From an uncultured Blautia sp. (GTDB taxonomy: Bacteria; Bacillota; Clostridia; Lachnospirales; Lachnospiraceae): a DNA stretch of 18,435 nucleotides. The notes beneath the pieces were generated by a model that worked only from the letters and a program-made list of their open reading frames with translations, had not been told where the DNA came from and searched no databases. Each line of letters starts with the position of its first letter. Position 1 is the first letter of the stretch. The DNA is taken from assembly GCA_934394545.1 (NCBI GenBank), contig CAKRRG010000054.1, forward strand, positions 1 to 18,435, given 5' to 3'. Of the stretch, positions 5,440-13,003 are shown one piece after another. The position numbers and the translations under genes were made by a program.

Positions 5440-8187
5440 TTATAATTTCTTCTTTCCAAGACGGACCTCTTCCATCAGTCTGGCCGTTTCTGCATCTGCG
5501 TGGTCAAAAAGATAGGTGCGGCTGGACTGACGGTGCTGATGCCATTCCTGACGAAGCTGCTTTCTTGTCTCTTCAATCTCCTCTTTCAGTCCCTTTGCAG
5601 AAATACGGCTGGCGCCTTGTCCCATAATGATGATCTGTTCCAGACCATCAGAGGTTGCCACTGTTACCTGATGCTGTCTGCCGATTTTGTGAACGGTTTT
5701 CTCTATATACTGGTCAGCAGTTTCTGCTTCCTTTGTGTAAACCACATGAATATTGTGATAGGTAAGGACTTCTTCCTGATGGCCTTCCACTTTATATGCA
5801 TCAAAAACCAGAATCAGTGTACATTTCTTATATCCCTGGTAATTGCTGAGAATGTCCATCAATTTTGTCTGCGCAGCACGGACATCCCCATCTGCCAGTT
5901 CCTTCAGTTCCGGCCATGCAAAAATAATATTATAGCCATCCACAAGAAGGTACTCTTCCTGGTCACGTTTCCCGGAAACAGTTCTTTCGGAATAAGATGG
6001 AGCGCTTACCACCTTTTTATAAGAGGACACCCGGTCTCGTTTTACCGGACCAAAGGTGCGCTCGAAAATCTCCTGAAGCTCTTTATCGTCCTCGTAACTG
6101 CCCTGGTAAGCAGATTTCGGCGGCTGATAGCCGGAAAACTTTCCCTTTGATTCTGTACTGTCTTCCCCTTCACTGCCCCAACTGTCTTCCCCTTCGGAAT
6201 TCTCCGTAAGCTCTTCTGCAATCCCCGAATCCAGGTGCATATAATCTTCCACTTCGTACCAGGGAACCACAAATCCTGCTCCATGGGCACAGAATACAGA
6301 GCCTGTCGGATTCTCCAGATCCCTTTCGGAATCGTATCCAAGCTGCTCCACGATTTCCTCCTGATTTTTGCAAGGTTCATAGCCCTTCAGGCTGCAGAAC
6401 AGTCTTCCCATTCCTCTTGTATAGGAAATCACATCCTTCTGGTAATCACGCATAGCCGAAACAGGAGCCTTGCCCTTAAGAATCGCAGTCATATCCTCAT
6501 TTTCCGGCGGCAGCATAGTGCCCTGCATTTTCTGAATATCTGTCATAGCGCGGCCAACACAGTCAACCGGCACTTCCAGCCGGAATTCATAATAGGGCTC
6601 AAGCAGAACATTCTGTGCTTTTTTCAATCCCTGGCGAACTGCCCTGTAGGTAGCCTGACGGAAATCACCGCCCTCTGTGTGCTTCAGATGGGCACGACCG
6701 GTCAGCAATGTGATCTGCATATCCGTAACCGGCGATCCGGTCAGCACACCTCTGTGTTCCTTTTCCTCAAGATGGGTAAGGATCAGCCTCTGCCAGTTCC
6801 GGTCCAGCACATCCTCACTGCAAGCTGTAAAAAACTGAAGACCGCTTCCAGGCTCTCCTGGTTCCAGAAGGAGATGAACCTCCGCATAATGGCGCAGTGG
6901 CTCAAAATGTCCCACACCTTCCACCGGTGCAGCAATTGTTTCCTTATATACAATATTTCCGGCTCCGAAATCCACAGCCACATGAAAACGCTCCCAGATC
7001 AGCCGTTTCAGAATCTCGATCTGTACATCTCCCATAAGCATAGCGTGAATTTCTCCCAGCTGTTCATCCCATAAAATGTGTAGCTGAGGATCTTCCTCTT
7101 CCAGTTCCTTCAGCTTCTTTAACATCTGATGCACATCACAGCCATCCGGCAAAATAATCTGATAGTTTAAGACTGGCTCCAGCACGGGCATATTGGAATT
7201 CTCCGTCACCCCAAGTCCCTGTCCCGGAAAAGTATGGACAAGTCCAGTCACCGCGCACACAGTTCCTGCTGGTGCCTCTTTGGCCAATTCAAACTTTGCA
7301 CCGGAATAGATCCGGATCTGATCTGCTTTTTCTTCCCAGATTTCGTCTCCTGCTGCCACATTTCCCCGGCTAGTGGTAAGAAGCTCTTTTACCTTCAGGG
7401 TTCCCCCTGTTATTTTCATATAGGAAAGACGGTTTCCCTGATCATCTCTGGCAATCTTATAAACCTTTGCACCAAAAGCCTCCGGATAGACGGGGCATCT
7501 TGTATACGTGTCCAGCCCAAGGATCAATTCTTCCACGCCCTGCATTTTCAGCGCAGAACCGAAATAACAGGGAAAAACCTTCCTTTCAGCGATCAGATCC
7601 ATAATTTCTTTTTCTGACACTTCCCCTGTCTCCAGATATTTTTCCAGAAGATCTTCCTCGCACATTGCAAGACTCTCCCAAAATTCTTCTGAGAAAAAAA
7701 ATTTTATGCAGTTCTCATTTAATCTCTTTTTCAGCTCAGCAAGAAGTGCCTCCTGATTGGTTCCATCCTGGTCCATTTTATTCACAAAAATAAAAACCGG
7801 AACCTTATACCGCTCCAGCAGTTTCCATAAGGTCACAGTATGCCCCTGCACGCCATCCGCTCCATTGATCAAAAGTACTGCATAATCAAGGACCTGCAGC
7901 GTACGCTCCATCTCTGCCGAGAAATCCACATGTCCCGGTGTATCCAGAAGCGTAACCCTTGTCTGTGGGAACTCCAGCACAGCCTGTTTGGAAAAAATAG
8001 TGATCCCACGCTCTCTTTCCAGCGGAGAGGTATCCAGATATGCATCTTTGTGATCCACTCTTCCCGGCTTACGGATTTTTCCGCTTAAATATAAAAGTGC
8101 TTCTGACAATGTAGTTTTTCCTGCATCTACATGAGCCAGAAGCCCCATACAAATGTTTTTCTTTATTTTCTCTGACTGTTCACTCAC
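5440..8187 (-). CDS. TetM/EF-G-like ribosomal GTPase fused to a YacP/Rae1-like NYN ribonuclease domain
   Basis: The 915-aa protein has two parts. Residues about 10-610 align along the whole TetM/TetO family: G1 AHVDAGKTT (18-26), G2 RGITI (60-64), G3 DTPGH (82-86), G4 NKMD (136-139), G5 GSALK (210-214), then the EF-G-like domains. The domain IV tip reads LKHTEGGDFR (501-510) where TetM has YSPVSTPADFR, so the tetracycline-displacing loop is not conserved. Residues about 655-745 form an acidic and serine-rich linker with a duplicated SEGEDS. Residues about 746-880 match B. subtilis YacP/Rae1: LLVDGYNIIFAWPEL, LVFDAYKV, TKEAETADQYIEK, VATSDGLEQ, GQGASRISA. The acidic residues D750, D796, D825 and D847 are the presumed metal site. 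Rae1 cleaves mRNA in the ribosomal A site, so a GTPase that docks there is a sensible partner. The start is GTG, with GAGGAGG 7 nt upstream. greA follows. Confidence 0.9.
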   Translation of the reverse strand: MSEQSEKIKKNICMGLLAHVDAGKTTLSEALLYLSGKIRKPGRVDHKDAYLDTSPLERERGITIFSKQAVLEFPQTRVTLLDTPGHVDFSAEMERTLQVLDYAVLLINGADGVQGHTVTLWKLLERYKVPVFIFVNKMDQDGTNQEALLAELKKRLNENCIKFFFSEEFWESLAMCEEDLLEKYLETGEVSEKEIMDLIAERKVFPCYFGSALKMQGVEELILGLDTYTRCPVYPEAFGAKVYKIARDDQGNRLSYMKITGGTLKVKELLTTSRGNVAAGDEIWEEKADQIRIYSGAKFELAKEAPAGTVCAVTGLVHTFPGQGLGVTENSNMPVLEPVLNYQIILPDGCDVHQMLKKLKELEEEDPQLHILWDEQLGEIHAMLMGDVQIEILKRLIWERFHVAVDFGAGNIVYKETIAAPVEGVGHFEPLRHYAEVHLLLEPGEPGSGLQFFTACSEDVLDRNWQRLILTHLEEKEHRGVLTGSPVTDMQITLLTGRAHLKHTEGGDFRQATYRAVRQGLKKAQNVLLEPYYEFRLEVPVDCVGRAMTDIQKMQGTMLPPENEDMTAILKGKAPVSAMRDYQKDVISYTRGMGRLFCSLKGYEPCKNQEEIVEQLGYDSERDLENPTGSVFCAHGAGFVVPWYEVEDYMHLDSGIAEELTENSEGEDSWGSEGEDSTESKGKFSGYQPPKSAYQGSYEDDKELQEIFERTFGPVKRDRVSSYKKVVSAPSYSERTVSGKRDQEEYLLVDGYNIIFAWPELKELADGDVRAAQTKLMDILSNYQGYKKCTLILVFDAYKVEGHQEEVLTYHNIHVVYTKEAETADQYIEKTVHKIGRQHQVTVATSDGLEQIIIMGQGASRISAKGLKEEIEETRKQLRQEWHQHRQSSRTYLFDHADAETARLMEEVRLGKKKL

Positions 8188-8223
8188 GCAAACGCCTCCT
8201 CATTGGAAAATCATCACTTTTTA

Positions 8224-8232
8224 AGTATAGCA
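8224..8232 (-). promoter_or_regulatory. Extended -10 promoter of the GTPase-nuclease/greA operon
   Basis: The minus strand reads TGCTATACT, an extended -10 box (TGn plus TATACT), about 37 bp before the GTG start. The expected -35 position carries only TCGACT, which fits an extended -10 promoter. It is the best candidate for driving both genes of the operon. Confidence 0.6.
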
Positions 8233-8343
8233 CAACCTCCGTTATCAGTCGAGACACTGCGTCTGAAATTTACCTGCACATCCACCTATTTTATGTGGAA
8301 CGAATATGCAATACTTTTATTTTGATTGTAAAATTATTTTATC

Positions 8344-8371
8344 TTTACAATATTTGATAGCATGATATAAT
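8344..8371 (+). promoter_or_regulatory. Promoter of the alcohol/aldehyde dehydrogenase operon
   Basis: TTTACA (8344-8349), a 16-bp spacer and a consensus TATAAT (8366-8371) lie about 57 bp before the ADH start codon. The promoter is divergent from that of the GTPase-nuclease operon; the 240-bp gap between the two genes otherwise holds no gene I can support. Confidence 0.65.
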
Positions 8372-8427
8372 GCTTTTTATGAAACACGATACAGATATAA
8401 CGATCCACCAGAAAGTGAGAAACTGAT

Positions 8428-9648
8428 ATGAAACCCATAAAAAAAATATACTGCAGGATTTTTCAGAACGTTTTTAAATTTGCTCTTCCATTTCTTCCTT
8501 ACCGAAATCCAGAAATTATCGGAAGCCTGAAGGCTGTTCCTGATGTACTAAAAAAGAAAAAATGCGAAAACGTATTGATCATCACAGATGCCGGAATCCA
8601 CAAGCTGGGTCTGACACAGCGCCTGGAAAAGGCATTGACAGACAGCCGTATTTCTTATATCCTTTATGACAAAACAGTGGCAAATCCTACTACAGAAAAT
8701 GTGGCAGAAGCTCTTGAGCTTTATCACCAAAATAACTGTAACGCCATCATCGGCTTCGGTGGCGGTTCCAGTATGGATTGTGCCAAAGCGGTAGGTGCCA
8801 GAGTGGCCAAGCCACACCAGTCTCTTGCAAAGATGAAGGGAATCCTGAAGGTGCATAAGCGGCTTCCCCTGCTCCTCGCAGTTCCCACTACAGCCGGAAC
8901 AGGAAGCGAAACCACTTTAGCCGCTGTCATTGTTGACTCAGAAACCAGATATAAATACGCCATCAATGATTTTCCTCTGATTCCGCGTTACGCAGTTCTG
9001 GATCCGAAGGTCACTCTAAGCCTTCCTCCATTTATCACTGCTACAACCGGTATGGATGCGCTCACACATGCAGTGGAAGCATACATTGGAAATTCCACCA
9101 CACCAGGTACCAGAAAGAATGCCCTGGACGCTGTACAGCTGATTTTCAACAATCTGGATACAGCCTACACGGACGGCACTAATAAAGAAGCCCGCCAAAA
9201 CATGCTTCGGGCCTCCTATTTCGCAGGCTGTGCTTTTACAAAATCCTACGTAGGCTATGTTCACGCTGTAGCCCATTCCCTGGGAGGACAGTATAACGTT
9301 CCTCATGGACTTGCCAATGCCATACTGCTTCCCCATGTTCTTGAGTCCTATGGAAAAACCATTTATAAAAAGCTGGCTGCGCTTTCTGTTGCCGCAGGTA
9401 TTGCCACCTGTGAAACACCTGTAGAAGAAGCAGCACTGCGTTTTATTCAGGAAATCAAGGATATGAAGACACGTTTTGGAATCGGCGATACCATCCCCCA
9501 GATCAGAGAAGAAGACATTCCCAAGTTGTCCCATTATGCGGACAAAGAGGCAAATCCTCTTTATCCAGTTCCGATATTGATGGATGCCCATGAGCTGGAA
9601 AAATTTTACTATATGCTAATACCGGCAGAAGAAACCTCCGTACAATAA
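8428..9648 (+). CDS. Iron-containing alcohol dehydrogenase
   Basis: NAD(P)-dependent, Fe2+-type alcohol dehydrogenase (group III, FucO/YqhD superfamily), interconverting an alcohol and its aldehyde in the cytosol; 406 aa, about the usual length. The nucleotide-binding IIGFGGGSSMDCAK lies at 107-120, followed by VPTTAGTGSETT (152-163). The metal ligands expected from FucO are all present: D210 and H214 in TGMDALTHAVEAY, H279 in VHAVAHSLGG and H293 in VPHGLANA; H283 is the usual catalytic histidine. The start is an ATG with only a weak GTGAG ribosome binding site. The aldehyde dehydrogenase gene follows after 24 bp in the same operon, so the pair could oxidise an alcohol to the acid, or the ADH could reduce aldehydes. 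The physiological substrate is not readable from the sequence. Confidence 0.93.
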   Translation: MKPIKKIYCRIFQNVFKFALPFLPYRNPEIIGSLKAVPDVLKKKKCENVLIITDAGIHKLGLTQRLEKALTDSRISYILYDKTVANPTTENVAEALELYHQNNCNAIIGFGGGSSMDCAKAVGARVAKPHQSLAKMKGILKVHKRLPLLLAVPTTAGTGSETTLAAVIVDSETRYKYAINDFPLIPRYAVLDPKVTLSLPPFITATTGMDALTHAVEAYIGNSTTPGTRKNALDAVQLIFNNLDTAYTDGTNKEARQNMLRASYFAGCAFTKSYVGYVHAVAHSLGGQYNVPHGLANAILLPHVLESYGKTIYKKLAALSVAAGIATCETPVEEAALRFIQEIKDMKTRFGIGDTIPQIREEDIPKLSHYADKEANPLYPVPILMDAHELEKFYYMLIPAEETSVQ

Positions 9649-9672
9649 ATCAAAATCAGAAAGGATTTTTCC

Positions 9673-11052
9673 ATGACACAGGAAGCAATTCAGGAAATCA
9701 TCCGCAAACAGCGGAAATATTTTTATACAGGTGCAACCCTGAGCATTGATTTTCGTATCAATGCCCTGAAAAAGCTGCAAGCCTCCATTCAGGCTCACCA
9801 GGAACAGATTAATGCTGCCCTGAAGGCAGACCTTGGAAAAAGCAGCTTCGAGAGCTACATGTGTGAATCCGGCCTTGTTCTCAGTGAGATCACCTACATG
9901 CTGAAGCACATTCGTTCTCTTTCCGAAGAAAAAACAGTACATACGCCACTTGCCCAGTTTCATTCCAGAAGCTACCGGAAGCCTTCTCCATACGGCGTCA
10001 CTTTGCTCATGAGTCCATGGAACTATCCGTTCCTCCTCACCTTCGATCCGTTGGTAGATGCAATTGCCGCCGGAAATACTGCCGTTGTAAAGCCCAGTGC
10101 CTACTCTCCTGCCACCGGTAATATTATCTGTGAAATCATCCGCGAATGCTTTCCGGAAGAGTATGTAGCCATTGTCATGGGAGGACGGCAGGAAAATGCC
10201 TGTCTTCTTCAGGAGCATTTTGACTATATCTTTTTCACCGGCAGCCAGGCTGTTGGTAAGGAAGTAATGCGTCACGCCAGCGAACATCTCACTCCGGTTA
10301 CTCTGGAGCTTGGAGGGAAAAGCCCCTGCATCGTAGACAAATCTGCAGATATCAAGCTTGCAGCCAGACGTATTGTATTTGGAAAATATCTGAATTGCGG
10401 TCAGACTTGTGTGGCTCCTGATTATATCTACTGCCACAAAGACGTAAAGGATGAACTTTTGAAGCAGATTCAGAAGCAGATTCAAAAGCAATTTGGAAAA
10501 GTGCCTCTTGATAATAAAAATTATGGAAAAATCATTAATGAAAAGCATTTTAACCGTATCCAAAATTTAATCGATCCTGCCAAGGTTATCTGTGGCGGCA
10601 CTGTCCGTCCTGAAACTTTGCAGATCGAACCTACTGTAATGGCAGATGTAACCTTTGAGGATGCCATCATGCAGGAAGAAATTTTTGGTCCGGTACTTCC
10701 GGTACTCACTTTTGATTCCATTGAAGAAGTGATCCAGAAGGTGAACTCCATGGCGCATCCCCTTGCTCTCTACATTTTTTCCCAAAGCAAAGCTGTGTGT
10801 GAAGAAGTTACTTCCAAATGTGGCTTTGGTGGAGGATGTATGAATGATGTGGTTATCCACCTTGCTACCAGCGAAATGCCTTTCGGCGGCTTTGGTGAAA
10901 GCGGCATGGGCAGTTACCACGGTGAAAAGGGATTCGAGACATTTACTCATTATAAGAGCATTGTAGATAAAAAGACCTGGATTGATCTGCCTATGAGATA
11001 TCAGCCTTACAGAAAAATTTATGAAAAGCTGATCCATGTTTTTTTGAAATAA
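9673..11052 (+). CDS. Aldehyde dehydrogenase, class 3-like
   Basis: NAD(P)+-dependent aldehyde dehydrogenase that oxidises aldehydes to carboxylic acids; 459 aa, the short length of the class 3/YwdH-type group. Motifs in order: MSPWNYPF with N117, AAGNTAVVKPS (132-142) for cofactor binding, FFTGS (187-191), LELGGKSP with the general base E212, and NCGQTCVAPDYI with the catalytic C246. Later come EIFGPVLPV and the conserved NDVVIHLATSEMPFGGFGESGMG near the C-terminus, typical of class 3 enzymes. The C-terminus ends with a basic and hydrophobic stretch (KIYEKLIHVFLK) that might help membrane association, as in fatty aldehyde dehydrogenases; that part is inference. It has an AGAAAGGA ribosome binding site and shares an operon with the upstream ADH. 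A hairpin terminator follows. Confidence 0.93.
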   Translation: MTQEAIQEIIRKQRKYFYTGATLSIDFRINALKKLQASIQAHQEQINAALKADLGKSSFESYMCESGLVLSEITYMLKHIRSLSEEKTVHTPLAQFHSRSYRKPSPYGVTLLMSPWNYPFLLTFDPLVDAIAAGNTAVVKPSAYSPATGNIICEIIRECFPEEYVAIVMGGRQENACLLQEHFDYIFFTGSQAVGKEVMRHASEHLTPVTLELGGKSPCIVDKSADIKLAARRIVFGKYLNCGQTCVAPDYIYCHKDVKDELLKQIQKQIQKQFGKVPLDNKNYGKIINEKHFNRIQNLIDPAKVICGGTVRPETLQIEPTVMADVTFEDAIMQEEIFGPVLPVLTFDSIEEVIQKVNSMAHPLALYIFSQSKAVCEEVTSKCGFGGGCMNDVVIHLATSEMPFGGFGESGMGSYHGEKGFETFTHYKSIVDKKTWIDLPMRYQPYRKIYEKLIHVFLK

Positions 11053-11069
11053 AATCCTGATAACAATTT

Positions 11070-11105
11070 CAAGCCACCCTCTGAACAAACTCAGCGGGTG
11101 GCTTG
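11070..11105. terminator. Hairpin terminator between convergent genes
   Basis: CAAGCCACCC (11070-11079) and GGGTGGCTTG (11096-11105) form a perfect 10-bp stem, with an inner CTGA/TCAG extension. It lies between the aldehyde dehydrogenase gene (+) and the membrane protein gene (-), 8 bp from the stop codon of the latter. Neither strand has a long U-tract, so termination may be partial, but the position fits a shared terminator. Confidence 0.72.
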
Positions 11106-11113
11106 CTGTCATC

Positions 11114-11779
11114 TTAAGCAACTTCTTTTTTCATAGCCTTGTAACCAATCACTACTGTCCATACATAAGCACAGGTTTTCGGAATCATCAGCATACCGAT
11201 CATGGGAACAACATCAGCCCAAAGCACAACCGGAATATAGAATGCGAAGCTCAGCACGATTGTCAGCCACATCCAACGGAAAGATTGATCTGCGCTTTTT
11301 TTTGCACTTTGATAAAACAGAACAATGATAAGTAATCCCAGCAACGCAAACGGAATGTTTCGATAAATTCCCCAGGAAAGCGGAGCATCTGCACGAAGCC
11401 ACTTATTCTGCGGCATCATACACAGAATTATTCTCAATCCTGCAAGAATATAGACAACTGCTGTAGTTTCCTTGTGTCCCTTGACCTGGTAACGTTCACG
11501 CCAAACATGATAAAGCACAACATAGAAAATTGTCATAGTAATAGAAGTGATCCATTTACCTAAACCAAGGGGTACCGTGTAATTCTCAAGACCGGTCGTA
11601 CAAAGGGCCAGTGCACGTGGAACCAGATGGAACGCATCGCCACTGCCTAAAAGAACTGCCATAATTCCAAACATAGTGAACTGGCGATTTCCTTTGCTTT
11701 TTCGAATCATGAAAACACCAATCGTGATTACTGAAATCAGATATACTGCATCAAATAAAGTTTCTACAATTGCCTGCAT
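11114..11779 (-). CDS. Seven-helix membrane protein of unknown function
   Basis: I do not recognise a characterised family. The 221-aa protein is hydrophobic, with about seven membrane segments: near 5-24, 35-53, 74-94, 107-121, 136-157, 170-190 and 193-213. The N-terminus is short and the C-terminus ends with basic residues (YKAMKKEVA), which by the positive-inside rule would be cytoplasmic. It has no signal peptide cleavage site, transporter signature or nucleotide-binding motif that I can see. A GDAFHLVPR motif at about 47-55 holds charged residues within or beside a membrane segment. The ATG has AAGGAAA upstream. The gene is preceded by an operator identical in pattern to that of the adjacent tetR gene, so it is probably repressed by that regulator and induced by the regulator's ligand. 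A role in stress or small-molecule response is inference only. Confidence 0.8.
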   Translation of the reverse strand: MQAIVETLFDAVYLISVITIGVFMIRKSKGNRQFTMFGIMAVLLGSGDAFHLVPRALALCTTGLENYTVPLGLGKWITSITMTIFYVVLYHVWRERYQVKGHKETTAVVYILAGLRIILCMMPQNKWLRADAPLSWGIYRNIPFALLGLLIIVLFYQSAKKSADQSFRWMWLTIVLSFAFYIPVVLWADVVPMIGMLMIPKTCAYVWTVVIGYKAMKKEVA

Positions 11780-11833
11780 AATAACATTTCCTTTCTTATT
11801 TTATTTTTTACTCTGTTTTTTATTTTCCGTTAC

Positions 11834-11848
11834 ATGAACGCTGTTCAT
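11834..11848. promoter_or_regulatory. TetR-type operator upstream of the membrane protein gene
   Basis: ATGAAC-GCT-GTTCAT is a perfect 15-bp palindrome with a 3-nt spacer, 54 bp before the start codon. The same half-sites and spacer length occur in front of the neighbouring tetR gene (12531-12545). A second palindrome, CCCACAT-AAA-ATGTGGG, lies just upstream at 11866-11882. No clear -35/-10 pair could be assigned, but the position fits a promoter-proximal operator. Confidence 0.75.
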
Positions 11849-11891
11849 TTTGCTTTTTAAATTTTCCCACATAAAATGTGGGAGAATCTTA

Positions 11892-11927
11892 GAAAGTGTT
11901 TCAAAAAGAGATTGATTTTTCAAACAC
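11892..11927 (-). terminator. Possible weak terminator after tetR
   Basis: Read on the minus strand, GTGTTTGAAAAA and TTTTTGAAACAC form a 12-bp AT-rich stem with one central mismatch, followed by TTTC. It starts 4 bp after the tetR stop codon. The low GC content makes it a weak terminator, so some transcription may run into the membrane protein gene. Confidence 0.45.
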
Positions 11928-11930
11928 GCT

Positions 11931-12488
11931 TTAATATATTGTTTTCTTTATAAGCATCAATACAGAGGACGGATCATAATCCTGGCGGACCATTGCCACT
12001 AAAATCAGGGAAAACAGAATATCTGCAAACTGTTTCTCTGTAAATTCCTGGTCAAATACATCGGAACGGATTTTGGGATCGTTCTTCAGCACTTCGCATA
12101 AACCATTAAGGATATGTTCCCAGGTCTGCAGCATTCTCTTTTTTCCATCGTTTTTTTCATTCCGCATAAAGCCTAGGGAATGCAACGAGAAAAAGCCTGG
12201 AAATTGCTTATTGCCATATTCCAACCGTTCAAAAATCCAGGAAATACAACTTGCAGCATCATGAAAGACTTGTTCTTCCTCAGGGTGAAAAAAGATTTCC
12301 CGCCAAACGCTCTCGATTGTGTCTCCCAGCAAAGCGGACTTGGATTCATAATAATTATAAATCGTACCTGCTGAAACAGAGCACCTGGAAGCAACTGCCC
12401 GTATACTTACAGCATTCCATCCATTTTCTCTGATCAGTTCCCGGCTGGCAGCCAATATATCCTCCTTTGAAGTAGCAAGATGATTCAC
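11931..12488 (-). CDS. TetR/AcrR-family transcriptional repressor
   Basis: One-domain DNA-binding repressor with a ligand-binding C-terminal half; 185 aa, typical for the family. The N-terminal helices ILAASRELIRENGWNAVSIR lead into the helix-turn-helix at about 28-47 (IRAVASRCSVSAGTIYNYYESK), whose GTIYNYYESK stretch is the family signature. Residues about 60-185 form the variable helical ligand and dimer domain and give no hint of the ligand. The start is GTG, with GGAGG 7 nt upstream. The gene has a near-consensus promoter with the operator palindrome directly after the -10 box, so it should repress itself. The same palindrome precedes the downstream membrane protein gene on the same strand, which is the most likely target. 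Family assignment is secure; ligand and function are unknown. Confidence 0.92.
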   Translation of the reverse strand: MNHLATSKEDILAASRELIRENGWNAVSIRAVASRCSVSAGTIYNYYESKSALLGDTIESVWREIFFHPEEEQVFHDAASCISWIFERLEYGNKQFPGFFSLHSLGFMRNEKNDGKKRMLQTWEHILNGLCEVLKNDPKIRSDVFDQEFTEKQFADILFSLILVAMVRQDYDPSSVLMLIKKTIY

Positions 12489-12530
12489 AATTTCACCTCC
12501 TGATATCTTACGTATAGATTCTTATCCTTT

Positions 12531-12580
12531 ATGAACACCGTTCATTTTGAAAGTATACGCTGTTCACTTTGATTTGTCAA
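12531..12580 (-). promoter_or_regulatory. tetR promoter with autoregulatory operator
   Basis: Minus strand: TTGACA (12575-12580), 17-bp spacer, TATACT (12552-12557), close to a perfect sigma-A promoter. The palindrome ATGAAC-ACC-GTTCAT (12531-12545) lies just after the -10 box over the transcription start. A degenerate half-site, GTGAACAGCG, sits in the spacer. Repressor bound here would block transcription, giving autoregulation. Confidence 0.82.
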
Positions 12581-12610
12581 GTACCTCTAAAAAAAATTTC
12601 AGACATAAGA

Positions 12611-12644
12611 AAAACCCCGGAAAATCAAAGACTTCCGAGGTTTT
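12611..12644. terminator. Terminator at the left border of the AT-rich island
   Basis: AAAACCCCGGAA (12611-12622) and TTCCGAGGTTTT (12633-12644) form a 12-bp stem; the single mismatch is a G-U pair in the minus-strand RNA, and TTTTTC follows on that strand. It would stop transcription arriving from the peptide cluster before the tetR promoter. A plus-strand reading is also possible. Confidence 0.7.
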
Positions 12645-13003
12645 AATAATTTTCTGTATTCGATTGAAATTATCGTTTGCTGAACTGCGTTTACTATGGA
12701 CAGCTGATCTGAATACACCGCTCAATCTTCTATGGCTATTATTTGCCTCCAATCAGGAAGTAGGCTGTCCCGTCTACTTTTACTTTGCTTACGCAGGCCT
12801 CTCTCCTATATATATTACCACTTACGCTTAGCATTTTCGTCAATTTGAATAAACTACTTTTTTGCTATTGTAGTACTTTCTCCAAGAATGGTGGCTTATC
12901 TCCTTGCTTTCTTGGACATCTTTTAGGAGGCAGACGCCCTTGCCCATCCGTTTTTATTTCTAAAATCCCCTTCTCTTTTCAATAGACGAATTTTTTTAAC
13001 ACA
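12645..13003. other. 359-bp gap without a recognised gene; possible mobile-element remnant
   Basis: No gene of known type could be supported. The minus strand holds a 31-codon frame (12739-12834) ending CVSKVKVDGTAYFLIGGK, and another open stretch near 12870-12985 ending DKPPFLEKVLQ. Neither has a good ribosome binding site. A 7-bp inverted repeat, CCAAGAA/TTCTTGG (12882-12888 with 12909-12915), could form a stem-loop. By eye the base composition is less AT-rich than the peptide cluster. Because it lies between the cluster and the tetR promoter, it may be the end or a decayed remnant of the mobile element that carried the island. Confidence 0.35.

Noticed and set aside
6235..7074. 279-codon open frame on the plus strand
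   Set aside because: It is antisense to the well-supported GTPase-nuclease gene; the composition is that of a shadow frame.
5440..8187. Tetracycline resistance gene (tetM/tetW type)
   Set aside because: The domain IV loop needed for drug displacement is not conserved, the protein carries an added nuclease domain, and it sits in a core-like operon with greA.
9616..10563. 315-codon open frame on the minus strand
   Set aside because: It lies opposite the aldehyde dehydrogenase gene, whose motifs are all intact; the translation has no domain features and no ribosome binding site.
12785..12985. 66-codon plus-strand frame in the gap left of the peptide cluster
   Set aside because: It has a hydrophobic start and Cys/Pro-rich end but no ribosome binding site, and it runs through the stem-loop; not supportable as a gene.
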